In this document: in pieces, positions 6,133-6,259 of the stretch
Layout of the letters: each line of letters opens with the position of its first letter
Numbering within the stretch: the first letter of the stretch is position 1
Assembly (NCBI GenBank): GCA_050014815.1
Contig: JBEKCP010000375.1
Coordinates: forward strand, 1-6,259
Source: JBEKCP01 sp050014815
GTDB taxonomy: Bacteria; Planctomycetota; Planctomycetia; Pirellulales; Thermoguttaceae
Length of the DNA stretch: 6,259 bases
Direction of reading: 5' to 3'
The notes under the pieces: model-generated
The model's input: only the letters and a program-made list of their open reading frames with translations
The model's database searches: none
What the model was told of the DNA's origin: nothing
Position numbers and translations under genes: made by a program

Positions 6133-6170
6133 CATCCCGCTGCGGACGCACGTCCCCGATCGTCGGGATG
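6133..6170 (-). promoter_or_regulatory. Structured 5' leader of the cytochrome operon
   Basis: CATCCCG and CGGGATG (6133-6139 and 6164-6170) are perfect 7-bp arms. Inside them GGAC and GTCC (6144-6147 and 6152-6155) form a second stem. A competing hairpin, CCCGA/TCGGG (6155-6159 and 6163-6167), cannot form together with the outer stem. The structure would sit near the 5' end of the transcript from the candidate promoter and about 18 bases before the ribosome binding site. It could be an RNA stabiliser, a switch or a DNA-level operator. I do not recognise it as a known riboswitch. Confidence 0.4.
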
Positions 6171-6183
6171 ATACAAGCCGTCT

Positions 6184-6212
6184 AATCTACTTCATGCCGT
6201 CGCAATAATCAA
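6184..6212 (-). promoter_or_regulatory. Candidate sigma-70-type promoter of the cytochrome operon
   Basis: On the minus strand TTGATT (6212-6207) and TAGATT (6189-6184) are separated by 17 bases; each matches four of six consensus bases. Predicted transcription start is near 6177, about 75 bases before the ATG. A 9-base palindrome, CAACAGTTG (6210-6218), overlaps the -35 and could be an operator half. An alternative promoter lies farther up: TTGTCA (6256-6251), 17 bases, AAAAAT (6233-6228). Neither can be chosen without start-site data. Confidence 0.4.
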
Positions 6213-6259
6213 CAGTTGGGACGGATGATTTTTCTCTTCGACACCACCCTTGACAAAAC

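Noticed and set aside
1..6259. CRISPR arrays, tRNA or rRNA genes, insertion sequences and prophage genes.
   Set aside because: I saw no regularly spaced direct repeats, cloverleaf, rRNA-like segment, transposase or integrase in either strand.

Overview
The window joins two unlike blocks. The left block (about 1-1603, plus strand) holds the end of an unrecognised gene, a small single-BRCT-domain protein and a stand-alone protein with a class III nucleotidyl cyclase-like fold. The right block (about 1795-6102, minus strand) is a tight three-gene cytochrome operon. The blocks converge on a 191-bp spacer packed with palindromes, one of them of the REP-like 'GTAGGGTGGG...CCCACC' kind.

The operon reads from right to left. 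First comes a secreted tetraheme cytochrome of the c554 family (178 aa). Next is a 747-aa protein with 11 c-type heme motifs in a periplasmic N-terminal half and a six-helix cytochrome b-like membrane half. Last is a 504-aa membrane-anchored protein with a NapC/NirT-type N-terminus and 12 c-type heme motifs. Together they encode 27 c-type heme sites, 25 CXXCH and two CX4CH, plus probably two b hemes. The layout suggests a quinone-linked electron conduit: two inner-membrane quinol/quinone-reactive cytochromes and a soluble periplasmic carrier. It resembles in principle the CbcL and ImcH modules of Geobacter. No terminal reductase or oxidase is in the window, so donor, acceptor and direction of electron flow stay open. 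A candidate promoter, a structured leader and a good ribosome binding site precede the first gene.

The host is probably a high-G+C, respiratorily versatile diderm. Multiheme cytochromes of this kind are common in Planctomycetota, Desulfobacterota, Acidobacteriota and relatives. From memory, intergenic repeats like those in the spacer are frequent in planctomycete genomes, but this is only a weak pointer. The left block looks less G+C rich (29/60 at 841-900 and 35/60 at 481-540, against 42/60 at 3421-3480 and 4681-4740), which fits an accessory or acquired segment next to a core respiratory operon.
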